In this document: positions 55,293-64,000 of the stretch, piece after piece
Layout of the letters: the number at the start of each line of letters is the position of its first letter
Numbering within the stretch: position 1 is the stretch's first letter
DNA from: Tieghemiomyces parasiticus
Lineage: Eukaryota; Kickxellomycota; Dimargaritomycetes; Dimargaritales; Dimargaritaceae
NCBI GenBank assembly: GCA_027575765.1
Contig: JANBPT010000055.1
Span: forward strand, 1-64,000
Reading direction: 5' to 3'
Length of the DNA stretch: 64,000 bases
The notes under the pieces: generated by a model
What the model was told of the DNA's origin: nothing
Databases searched by the model: none
Seen by the model: only the letters and a program-made list of their open reading frames with translations
Program-made: the position numbers and the translations under genes

Positions 55293-56025
55293 CGCGGGTG
55301 GACGATCGGTAGGGGACGGGAAAAGCGAAGGCAGAGGGGGTTTCTGTGAACGCTGAATGGAGAAAATTAGGCGGCGTAATTCGGAAGCCGAGTGACAAGG
55401 CCAGCTTTACCAGGGAGCCCAAGCTCTCTTGCGTCCCTGGCCATACCCGACTACGAGACTGCGTAAGGTTGGGGAAGGGTTACTTCTGGTGGTGCGTTAG
55501 TCACAGTACCCACCGTGGGACAAGCGGCGGGGTTTGATGGTAGGGTCCCATCTGGCCTTTATTCGCTACCCCAGTCTGATCCTTGGCATCAGGTCAGCTT
55601 ACACCACGACATGGGCCTCCGTGTGGCCCGTGCTCGATGCAAGGAGGCTCTTCGCGTGTGGCCACGTTGCCTTGGCTGCAACTTTATCGGCAGTGATCTG
55701 GCCGTAATTTTTTATTAAGACACCGGCGCCGTCGATCGCATTGTTTTTGGTGTCGGTCGTACAACAAATTGGAGGTGTTAGGAATGTAAGTAAGTCCTCG
55801 AATATTGCCTAGCCTAACCGCTGTAAATATTTCCTATCCATTGTGCTTGGCCCTGTAGCTGGTCTGTTGGGAAGGGAAATGCCCTTTTTGGTGCTATTAT
55901 AAAACTTCCCCAGATGGCCAACTCGCCCCTACCTAACGCGCTACTATCTTCTTCGCCCCGAATCTAATCGCTCGTAACGTTATCTACCTTAATGCGCCGT
56001 AGGAGGCTCCCAAATTGGTCTACTA
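55293..56025. other. Intergenic region between QNS1 and JMJD7 genes
   Basis: It is the promoter side of the NAD synthetase gene and the 3' side of the JmjC gene. No additional gene or repeat is seen. Confidence 0.4.
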
Positions 56026-57725
56026 CTACCGGTCCGCTCGTGGTGGTACCGGACCTGGGTCCGCCTCATAAACCAGCTCAGGTTCCGGGACAGCGGCTCT
56101 TAGGTTTTGGGTAAGTCTGAAGTAAGGGTAGAGGGGCATCGTATAGTCTAGATCGTACCAGTAGTTAACCGCGATCACCCGGCCAGCGTCGTCGTCACTC
56201 TGTTGAACGTGGTGGTACCAAAGCGCCGGGAGGTAGAACAGATCGCCACTGGCCACCGTCACGTGGAGCGGCCGGGCCTCGTTGTAAAATAACGGGTACC
56301 GGGCTCGGGCCGCCGAGGTGCGGTCCAGTGGGTCCACGGCGACCCAGGGAACAGTGCTGCCGTCGGCCCGTGGACGTAATTCCAGCCGGGGAATCGGGCC
56401 GGTGGACGCGGCGTTCGGGACGGGAGCATATTCCGCGGCACGATAGGTGGTTTCTGTCCGTATATAAAACGGGAAGGAGAAAAAGTCGGAGTGTAGATAC
56501 GCATTAGGCTGAAGGCAAGGCTGCTGCGCAGCCAGGTTGAGGGTCAGTACCCCTATTCCTGCGGTCGGCAGATGATAATTAGGACGTACCATATAGGCAG
56601 CGGCTCTCGGAGGGAGGGTAACTTCGGCGGTAAGGAAGGAAGAGGGAGGCAGGAACAGAAGCGAGATGTCGTCAGGAGGACCGGGAGGAAGAAAAAGGGG
56701 GAAGGGTAGGTCGGATAAGTAAGGAAACAACTTGACAGCCTTGGCTGGGTGTGTATACGGTAGCAGGGCCACCGACTTACAGTGTGAAAGTCTTGGTCCC
56801 GGCCAGGACCACGTAGATGTTCTCGTAGGGGTCCTTGTGCAACGACGTAACAGACGAGGCCTGGCCCATCCAAAAATTGACCGCGTCGGGCCGTGCTTCG
56901 AGAGCTGCGGTGGCGAACGGGATGTCTGCCGGCACATCCGCTTCGAGCACCCGGAAGTCGCCGGCTAGATTGCCGTTCTGGGACTGTACGTAGTAGTGAT
57001 AGTCCTGGAGGTGGGCTGATGCAGGGTCCAGGGTCGACTGATCACTACGCCGGGACCTCTGCTCGAAAAGGTCCACGATCTCCCGGAAGGGCAGCCGGGT
57101 CTGGTAAGGCTCGACAAAGTAAGTATCATCCACTACGGCATCCGCGTAGCTGGACGGGTGGGAGGGGTACAGCAGAAGGAGGGGGCGTTGAGGGAAGTGG
57201 GCATAAGTGCTGGTGAAAGAGCTAGGTGTACAACGTTTTGACCTGGCGAGTTCGCTATTCCGTTGTGTCCGGGCCGACGGCTAGAGTAGCTCCGACAACT
57301 TACCCATTCGGCGTGACGGCTACAGTTACCAGTCGGTCCCGTAAACGCTCACAGAGATAGGCCGTGGTCCACTTGGTCCGTGCGGGCCAGTCCTGGGCCC
57401 CGCCTGGGTGCGTGGTTGGCAAAGTGATGAATTCGCGTGTAAATACAGGATGGCCGACTCGACGGTAACCAGTCCCCTACAATTGAAGGCCGGGGGTGTG
57501 GTCATCGCCCCAGACCTCCAGCGTGGCCCGAAAGCTCCCCCCAGGTTCGCTGCACTTACCCCGAACGACAAAAGGCCGGTTGCGGGCCACGTAGCGCATA
57601 AACTCCAAAGGTGTGGGTAGGGCCGTCAGCTCGGTTACAAAGGTGGAGTTCAGCTCCTGGACGTCGGTGGACAGAGCCCGAAGGGCCTGCTGCACTGCGT
57701 CGGCTGGTGGCGGTGGTTCCAGCAT
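56026..57725 (-). CDS. JMJD7-type JmjC oxygenase (putative (3S)-lysyl hydroxylase)
   Basis: Five exons, complement(56026..56453, 56590..56621, 56781..57149, 57304..57403, 57560..57725), sum to 1095 bases, 364 residues (human JMJD7 316). Strings align along the whole family: RYVARNRPFVVRG, TPNGYADAV (join), VEPYQTRLPF, PDAVNFWMGQASSVTSLHKD and YENIYVVLAGTKTF. YPPSES comes from the 32-base fourth exon, then VPWVAVDP, GDLFYLPALWYHHVQQSDDD and AVNYWYDLDY. Fe(II) ligands are H193 and D195 (HKD) and a distal His at 303/304. JMJD7 hydroxylates lysine in the GTPases DRG1/DRG2. A fungal substrate is inferred. The micro-exon keeps phase and restores the conserved LYPPS block, which supports the model. 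Divergent to the b5 reductase gene. Confidence 0.9.
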
Positions 57726-58921
57726 TTGGGAAGGAGGAGAGGCTTAGCTATAGTGACTGGCCGACAATCTGAGAGGTGGAAATTCGGCAGCAACTCAGGA
57801 TAGGGAAGGAATGGCGGGGTGCCGATCGCCTAGCGCGACCCGGGGACACTTGGAACGTGTGGGCGGACCGTATCGACGTGACACTCGACCATAGACGGGG
57901 AACTTTCTTTTACGGCCGCTTGACCCAGCGTTTGATTCCAGAAGCCGAGTCGCCGCCCGCCCATTGACGACAGGAAGTCGCGTGGAGGCATGCGTGGCTC
58001 AGCGCCGTACGGACAGTCGTCTCTGCCACCGCCCCTTCGCTTAGATGAAGGGTGGTTATATTTACGGTAGGTCTACCGCTATAGGCTTGACCTCGGTCGA
58101 TGCCACTGCTCCCGCCGTATGGCCCCCCTCCTATCAGCCACGTTTGGCCATTACACACGACCTTGTTGGTCCATTAGCTGGGTACTACACCTGGGCCCAC
58201 CTGTGCGATCACGTGAATTGGGGGACCCCCTTAGAATATGAGGAGGCGCAGCTGAAGCTCTGACCTAGAGTGTGGCCTGTGGAGCTAGATTATAAGTTTC
58301 CTTTTTGAGTACCCCTCTGTTGATACTGGCTCTTAGGAGTCTGGTGAGTCAAACTCGTTCTTCGATTACAACGGTGCAACGTCTTTGAGTATCCGGACAG
58401 GCCAGATGGTAAATGTAGCTGGCTGATCCGCTTACCACGGCCGGCATAAGATCCCCAGGCGGGCTGTCCTCTTCGATGGCCCTCTCACGCACCCCGAGCC
58501 TGCTAGGTCGTGCAGGCCAGTGGCGGGATCAGAAGCACCAGCGGGCCACGGACAGCTACGCCATCCGGCCCCCCTGCCTTCCCCTGCCAGTCACTTTGCT
58601 TCCGGCCTATACACGGAGGAAATGACGTGTGCCTCCCACCCCCCGTGGCAGGCCTTCCCCACACACCGGCACCTCGCCCGGCCATGGCCAATGTCGTCTA
58701 TCAGCTCCGCGCTCACGTCCGCCCCCGCGAGTAGCCGTGGGCGCTTCCCTACCATCACCACCACCCTTATCTCCCTTCCAAACCCCAGTTGGGGGTCCCA
58801 TCTGAGTTCCAGGCCTTCCCGTAGCTCCCATATTGACCGCAAATTCCCGCAGCTCCCCCCCCTTCCATTCCCCTTAGCCGTTACCCTTACGGATCCACTC
58901 CTTTCAATTCCGCCCCCAACC
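57726..58921. promoter_or_regulatory. Divergent promoter region, JMJD7 and b5 reductase
   Basis: About 1.2 kb separates the two starts. A CACGTG E-box lies at 58210-58215. A short frame at 58045-58263 ends in a charged peptide (CDHVNWGTPLEYEEAQLKL) but has no support. The last 200 bases before the b5 reductase start are strongly C/T-rich, as in fungal core promoters. Confidence 0.45.
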
Positions 58922-60013
58922 ATGCTGACTTCCCGCTTCATCACCGCTCTGGGCCCCCGCGTCCGCCTGGCCGTGCCCCGTACCATGTCGGTGCGTGTGG
59001 CGGCCGCCCCCGCTCGCCGCCTGACCACCCAGGTTCCCCCCGCTTCCGCCGCGCCGAACGGCGACAAGTCGTCGTCTAACCTTGGCCTGTGGGCCGCCGT
59101 TCTGCTCGCCACTGTCGGCGGTGGCTACTATTATCTGAACCGCGAAGGCACCAGTCTCGTGCGGGATGTGAATAAGGTTGAGAAGGCGGTGTCTGCCGAA
59201 GTCAAGAAGGCCCTGACAGGCGACAAGTTCCAGACCTTCACAATCAAGGCCATCCGGCCCGTGAGCCACAATACCAGCCTCTACACCTTCGAGCTGCCTG
59301 ACGAGGATATGGTCCTCGGCCTGGACGTCGCCTCCTGCCTCCTGGCCAAGCTGGTGGAGCCCGGTACCGGCCCTGACGCCAAGCCCAAGGTAATCATCCG
59401 TCCGTACACCCCAGTCTCTTCCGAGGACCAGAAGGCTACGTTTGACCTGCTGATTAAGCACTACCCCGAAGGCAAATTCACCAGCAAGCTGGCTACCCTA
59501 AAGCCTGGCGATAAGGTCGACATCAAGGGCCCCATCCCCAAGTACAAATACACCCCCAACATGCACAAGGAGATTGGAATCGTCGTCTCCGGCTCGGGAC
59601 TTACCCCGGGCAAGCAGCTGGTGGACCGGATCCTCGCCAACCCAGACGATCACACCAAGGTGTCCCTTTTGTACGGCAACCTTTCCGAGGACGACATTCT
59701 TTTGCGCGACGAGCTGGACGCCCTGGCCAAGCAGCACCCTGACCGCCTACGCGTGCACTACACCGTAGATAAGGCCCCTAAGGACTGGCCCTTCAGCACA
59801 GGCTACGTGACCAAGGCAATGGCCAAGGAGTACCTGCCGGCCCCCGGTGGCAAGTCCGACGGGGAGCACTCCGACACCATGATCTTCGTATGCGGTCCCC
59901 CGCCCATGGTCAACGCCATTTCGGGCCCCAAGGCCTCCATTACTGACCAGGGTAAGGTATCGGGCATCCTCAAGGAGCTGGGTTACGACGAGTCCAACGT
60001 GTTCAAGTTTTAG
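58922..60013 (+). CDS. MCR1: Mitochondrial NADH-cytochrome b5 reductase
   Basis: 363 residues, intronless. An Arg/Ala-rich presequence (about 1-45) is followed by one TM helix (LGLWAAVLLATVGGGYYYL, about 54-72), as in Mcr1, which exists in outer-membrane and intermembrane-space forms. The FAD domain starts at FQTFTIKAIRPVSHNTSLYT, with RPYTPVSS (FAD) and GKFTSKLATLKPGDKVDIKG. The NADH domain reads VVSGSGLTPGKQLVDRIL, SLLYGNLSEDDILLRDELD and MIFVCGPPPMVNAISG. The enzyme moves electrons from NADH to cytochrome b5 or erythroascorbyl radicals. The nucleotide loop is unusual: most members have GGTGITPMLQ. The start at 58922 was chosen by ATG context (CCAACCATGC) and because the open frame upstream is low complexity. 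Confidence 0.9.
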   Translation: MLTSRFITALGPRVRLAVPRTMSVRVAAAPARRLTTQVPPASAAPNGDKSSSNLGLWAAVLLATVGGGYYYLNREGTSLVRDVNKVEKAVSAEVKKALTGDKFQTFTIKAIRPVSHNTSLYTFELPDEDMVLGLDVASCLLAKLVEPGTGPDAKPKVIIRPYTPVSSEDQKATFDLLIKHYPEGKFTSKLATLKPGDKVDIKGPIPKYKYTPNMHKEIGIVVSGSGLTPGKQLVDRILANPDDHTKVSLLYGNLSEDDILLRDELDALAKQHPDRLRVHYTVDKAPKDWPFSTGYVTKAMAKEYLPAPGGKSDGEHSDTMIFVCGPPPMVNAISGPKASITDQGKVSGILKELGYDESNVFKF

Positions 60014-60409
60014 GCTCCCTCTTCTGCGATGGGGATTATGCGACGGATCTGGCCTAGGTTTTTGACCTGGCCTTTCCAGCCGAGGGTCGGACCTCGAAGC
60101 GGCAGACCCCGCGCGACGGTGACACTTAACCCGTCGTAATCAACTAAAATCTTTCATAGTTTGGCGCAAGTTATACGGTTGAAGCGTTCCAAATCGAGTA
60201 CGTGGCAATGGAATGGCTGGCCAGCACAGAGGAGTTGTCGGTGGCTCGGTTGCTTTTATTGGGCCGAGCTGGCGAATGGTGCTGCCCCAAGCGTATGGTT
60301 GGAAATCGTCTGGCTCGCTCTGAAAAAGCGAGGGCATACCAAGGTAGCAAGTGGGGTGGGCCCTGCCTCCCCCCCCACACCCGCGCTGCTTCGCAACTCG
60401 GCAATCTAT
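60014..60409. other. Convergent intergenic region
   Basis: The 3' regions of the b5 reductase (+) and the carrier (-) meet here. No additional feature is seen. Confidence 0.4.
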
Positions 60410-62553
60410 TTAGGTATGCTCGTTCATGAAGCGCATTACTGTCTCAAAAACGAGGATAGCGCTGGCGTTGGTTGGAAAGGATCGAATGAAGGCCGGCAGA
60501 AATCCTCGGTAGAACCCGCGTAGGCCTTCGGTGGCGTAGACATCTCGGTAGACGCTCCTCAAATTAGGATATTTGAGGGGTCGGACGTCGGGTTGGCTCA
60601 TGTACCGGTTCTTGACAGAGTCTGGGCCGATAGTTGAGTGAGGAAGCAGATGGGGCACATGACAAGTGGATCGAGGAGACCCCAAGCGGCCTGATTAGCC
60701 ATAAGGTTGATGATACTTGGTCGGCCGGACAGTAATATCTATACGAGCTGGGTGACGAGGCCGCTGTCGAATCTGACGCCGCAGCACCTCATCAACTTAC
60801 CCACTGCGAAGGCCAGGGTCCAAAACGTGTTGGCCGCCAGACCACCTGCCACGAAGTTGACGGTCGACTGGGGGAGATCGAATTTGCGTAGCTGGATCGA
60901 GTAGAGCTGCAAGGCAGGACGAAGGGGGGAGTAGCAGGAAAGACAAGGAGCGCTGGGTGATCAATGCCTGATTGTGGGGTGTTCGGTGTTGGCCGAGGCA
61001 GGTCGTAGGCCAGAAAAGGTCGCCTGACATCGGTCGAGGCAGAGGGTGGTCAGTTGAAGGGGCCACACAGTTAGCCCCGTTGAGAGCGGACCCGCTCAGC
61101 ACCGAGACCGATTGGCCCGTAGGAGTCCCCAAGCACCGAACGTACCTCGTAACCGCCCCACATGGACCAAAAAAAACTGCGGAACGCGATGGTGCCCACT
61201 AGACCGTGCCAGAGACCAAAAACACCGTGTGAGCGAACCTGGTACCGGAATGGATGTGGTTGGTTACGTGAGGTTAGGCGAGGAAGAGCGAAGGGGGCAT
61301 GCAATTCTGGCGGGCTGGCGGGGTAGTCGTCAGGTTGGATGTGCACCATGACTAGCCAGTCTGCCTATAGTACCCTCACGGATTGGCTTGCCCAGGTCTG
61401 TGGAATTAGAGTAGCGACCCCCCTCCTCGCATTCTCCGACCCATAGGAAGGCCCGGTTCATCCGCAAGGCACTGATCTGGGCCTAGAGTACACCTACAAT
61501 CTTGCGGATGCAGTCGATCGGTCCAGTGTACAACCGCGTGGCGCTGTCGGCGTACTGAACTTGGAGTTTGATTTTGAGCAGCTCGACAGGCGTAGCCACA
61601 AAGGATACAGTAAATCCGGCCCCTGGGTCCGGGGGACGGGGTGGGTGGGGCGAAGGAAGGGGAGGGGTGAGTCACAAGAATGTCGTATGGCGCTAGAGTA
61701 CTGCACCGAGAAAGGTTGTATTCTGCCTTTACAATACAAGCCGTCATCAGATAAGCAACCACTTACCCAGGCCGGCTAGCCCGTGTTCAAAGACGGAAAG
61801 CTGCTTGTTCTTGTCACCATTCTGTAGGTAGAGACGGATGTTGGATAGGGTGCCGAGTCTGTCGTCGGGAGGGGGATATGGCGGTCGGCAGTAGAGGCGG
61901 GAATTGGACAATCAGGTAAAGGACCGTGGGCCTCAGGGAGGAGGGAAGGGAGATCGTGCCGATGACTTTCCACGCGGGTCTGCCATTTGGCTAGCTGACG
62001 AAACCTCCAGGGCAAAACCGACTAGTACTACCATGCCCGGGGCACTTTACAGATAAAAAAATAACCTACTGGACAGAATCCATGACGGCCCAGCCTAAAA
62101 GTGGGGGTGTGGCGCCCTTATAGAGGGCGAGAAACCCTTCCTGTCGGATCGTATTCCGAAGACAGTCGACCGGCCCTTTGAACCGGCCAAACCCGCCTTC
62201 CGTCTGCAGGCGGACCTTGACGGTATCTATCGGTGCGGCGAGAAAAGTGAGCAAATAGGCAAGGAAGGTTGAAGTGTAGTCGGATACTCAGTTGGGTTAA
62301 AGGGTAAGTATCCCGGACGAGCGGGCAGCCCGTAGCCGAGGTATCCTAACTAGGCCAAATTCTTACCAAAGGGGTGGCCGACCGCCAGTTTTGTGACGCC
62401 CGAAGCCACGCCGGCAAGGAAACCGTGGACGCGGTCGAGACCAGTTATGGGCCGGGCCGGCCGGTCCTCCTGGGGAATGGGCAGAGGTAAAACGCGTGGT
62501 ACGTCGTCCAGTGCTGGGTCGCGGCGTCCGGTCCGTGGCGTGGGGAGCGACAT
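60410..62553 (-). CDS. SLC25 mitochondrial carrier
   Basis: Seven exons, complement(60410..60621, 60801..60906, 61146..61238, 61498..61622, 61767..61858, 62070..62226, 62367..62553), sum to 972 bases, 323 residues. Three repeats are visible. Repeat 1 has VHGFLAGVASGVTKLAVGHP then FDTVKVRLQT, GRFKGPVDCL and ALYKGATPPLLGWAVMDSV. Repeat 2 has FTVSFVATPVELLKIKLQVQ, TGPIDCIRKI and GLWHGLVGTIAFRSFFWSMW. Repeat 3 has VNFVAGGLAANTFWTLAFAV then DSVKNRYMSQ and GFYRGFLPAFIRSFPTNASA. Each signature PX(D/E)XX(K/R) is present or slightly changed (PFDTVK, PVELLK, AVDSVK); the third has Ala-Val in place of the usual Pro. The overall pattern is that of carnitine/ornithine-type carriers. The exact substrate cannot be assigned. 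All intron phases close. Confidence 0.88.
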
Positions 62554-64000
62554 GGCGAGGCGATGGTAGGGAAATGCACGGGCTGGGGAAGCGTGTTGCT
62601 TTAATGTGACTGGACGGACGCAGGCTTCGGGTATTGCGAGGTTAGAGCTGGGTGGTCTGGATAATGGGCGCCGCCAACGAATGCGTAACCGGTAACAGGG
62701 TTGAATGGTGGTTGTGGTGGTTCAGACGGACAGTAGTACACAGACGGTTTAAACCCTGACCTCCCTGTGGCGCTGCGAATAACTGACACGCCGTAGATGA
62801 TAAGCGTTCCACGTAGGATCCTACCCAGCCTGAAACGGTACCGTCAACCCCTTCCCCGCACCCTTTTCATCTGTCTTCTAACATTACACGCCCCCCCCCT
62901 AACGGCAGGCCACTTACACCCGATAATGTGGTACGAGACGGTCTAAATGGTTGCATGGAAGGCCCGCCCTTGTGGCGACCTGCAAGCCTGGCAGATCAAG
63001 GCGAGTGGCCCCGGTGACTCATAGAGATCCACGAGGGGCTACCGCCTTCAGGACTAAGGGGGGAAGGAGGGTGCTCCAAGCCCAGCAGGCCGGGCGGGAT
63101 ATCGTAGCATCTGCGATTGGAACCTTTGCATAATCTGCCACGTGATCTATATCACTCTTAATCGGGGTAGATATAGCCACGTGACTGGCTCCGCTCTGCT
63201 ATTATTGTTTTGAGTACCACGGCTAGACGCCTCTGCCCCTCAGCCCAGATCTTTGGTAGGGAGATGAATGGCTGGACTGGTGGTTGCAAGGCAAATTTAC
63301 ACCATGCAAGTTTACAAGATGCGCGGTGGTACCGTAATCCAGCAATATCCCCAGCTTGGTTTCGTCATGACCGTTAAGTGGCATAAAATGAAAATATGAT
63401 AAGATGGTGGAGCTGCCGGGCCCAACTGGAGTGGCGTGGTAATTCTCCACCAGCGGAGTTCAAAAAGGAGAGGTCCAGTCCAAAGCAATGAACCCGCGAC
63501 TACTGGTGGGCAGGCTCAGAGTGCCTGACGAAGACGTAGCCTTCATGCGCCCATTCGATTCTGGGTCTACCTCACTGAGGCGCGGAGATGGCCCTTTGGA
63601 TAACCCCCCTCTATATTCCGCTCCCCCCCTCCCCAACTTTTGTTTGTTGTTTATTTTTACTCCCTATCTTGCCCCTCATTCCTTCCCGACCCATGCAACC
63701 AACCTCGTCTCATTCCCTGTCTATTTTCAATATCCCATTAGCATTGCTATATCCGCCGGCCCCGAAGTGTCCACTGCCCTCTCTTCCCATGCCGTAACGA
63801 CGACCTACATTTTAACCCGGGCACCGCTAGCACTTTGACACTCCCCTCCCTATCCAAGCCACCATACCATAGACCCTCAGGCCTTCACGCGTCCCGCCTA
63901 GCGCTTTGAGTTCTAGCAGCTCTCCCCGAGGCCAACGGTCCGCGTACCACGCATCGCCCATCCGATTGACCCGTCTCCCCACCGCACCACGCATCGATTC
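62554..64000. other. Right-edge intergenic region
   Basis: No supportable gene. It contains a poly-C run near 62891-62899 and paired CACGTG boxes in an inverted arrangement (listed separately). A pyrimidine-rich stretch from 63600 to the edge could be the promoter of a gene outside the window. Confidence 0.4.
63139..63183. promoter_or_regulatory. Imperfect inverted repeat with a CACGTG E-box at each end
   Basis: CACGTGATCTATATC at the left and GATATAGCCACGTG at the right are near-mirror arms of about 15 bases around a 15-base centre. Both arms hold a complete CACGTG. Such pairs can bind bHLH factors of the Cbf1/USF type. Which gene it serves is unknown; the carrier start is about 600 bases away. 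Confidence 0.4.

Noticed and set aside
56559..56589. 31-base intron in the JMJD7 gene (GTACGT to CGCAG)
   Set aside because: Phase works but the intron would be too short. The longer intron to 56454 also keeps phase and gives a better family match.
2796..58215. Single CACGTG boxes as a shared regulon signal
   Set aside because: A six-base palindrome is expected many times in 64 kb by chance; only the mirrored pair at 63139-63183 was kept.
58520..58921. Upstream extension of the b5 reductase frame by 134 codons
   Set aside because: Low-complexity Pro/Ser sequence in C/T-rich DNA. The presequence and TM layout of Mcr1 start at 58922.

Overview
This is nuclear DNA from a fungus. The protein-coding genes carry spliceosomal introns with GTAAGT-type donors. 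They include fungal families such as TUM1, ERB1, TRM82, Qns1-type NAD synthetase, a Kre9/KNH-like GPI protein, a CBM19-like chitin-binding protein and DUF4436. Gene spacing, short introns (mostly 90-280 bases) and divergent homologues fit an early-diverging, zygomycete-grade lineage, for example the Kickxellomycotina/Dimargaritales. That placement is inference, not shown by any one gene.

Left part (1-24.1 kb), mostly housekeeping. In order: an unrecognised nuclear-looking protein (+, 5' exon missing); ERB1/BOP1 ribosome biogenesis factor (+); two-domain mercaptopyruvate sulfurtransferase (-, 3 exons); an acidic, possibly mitochondrial protein (-); TRM82/WDR4 tRNA methyltransferase subunit (+); a DUF1279/FAM210-like mitochondrial membrane protein (-); EB1 microtubule plus-end protein (-, 5 exons); a LENG1-like Cir_N protein (-, 3 exons); a decayed mariner-type transposase (+); hexokinase (-); and a DUF4436 membrane protein (-).

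Middle (24-41.8 kb), gene-poor. Only three clear genes are visible, all small and secreted: a 105-aa protein, a 224-aa GPI-anchored Kre9/KNH-like protein and a 159-aa CBM19-like protein with a proline-rich tail. Each has a TATA-like box upstream. The rest holds G/C homopolymer runs, broken reading frames (some leucine-rich) and a few isolated exon-like segments.

Right part (41.9-64 kb). In order: a peroxisomal dienoyl-CoA isomerase (+, 5 exons, ends AKL); a D-amino-acid oxidase (+, 8 exons, ends SQL); a secreted Gly/His repeat protein flanked by two LDRR dibasic sites (+); glutamine-dependent NAD synthetase (-, 6 exons, glutaminase triad at E45/K114/C175); a JMJD7-type JmjC enzyme (-, 5 exons); mitochondrial NADH-cytochrome b5 reductase (+, intronless); and an SLC25 mitochondrial carrier (-, 7 exons).

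The genes are independently transcribed and form no operon or biosynthetic cluster. Loose functional themes are mitochondrial and peroxisomal metabolism (sulfurtransferase, DUF1279 protein, dienoyl-CoA isomerase, D-amino-acid oxidase, b5 reductase, carrier, NAD synthesis) and RNA/ribosome biology (ERB1, TRM82, LENG1-like). Exon structures were built by hand from splice motifs, phase and family conservation. Those of the sulfurtransferase, EB1, LENG1-like, dienoyl-CoA isomerase, D-amino-acid oxidase, NAD synthetase, JMJD7 and carrier genes close in frame end to end. I saw no tRNA, rRNA or CRISPR, and no clearly novel multi-gene system.
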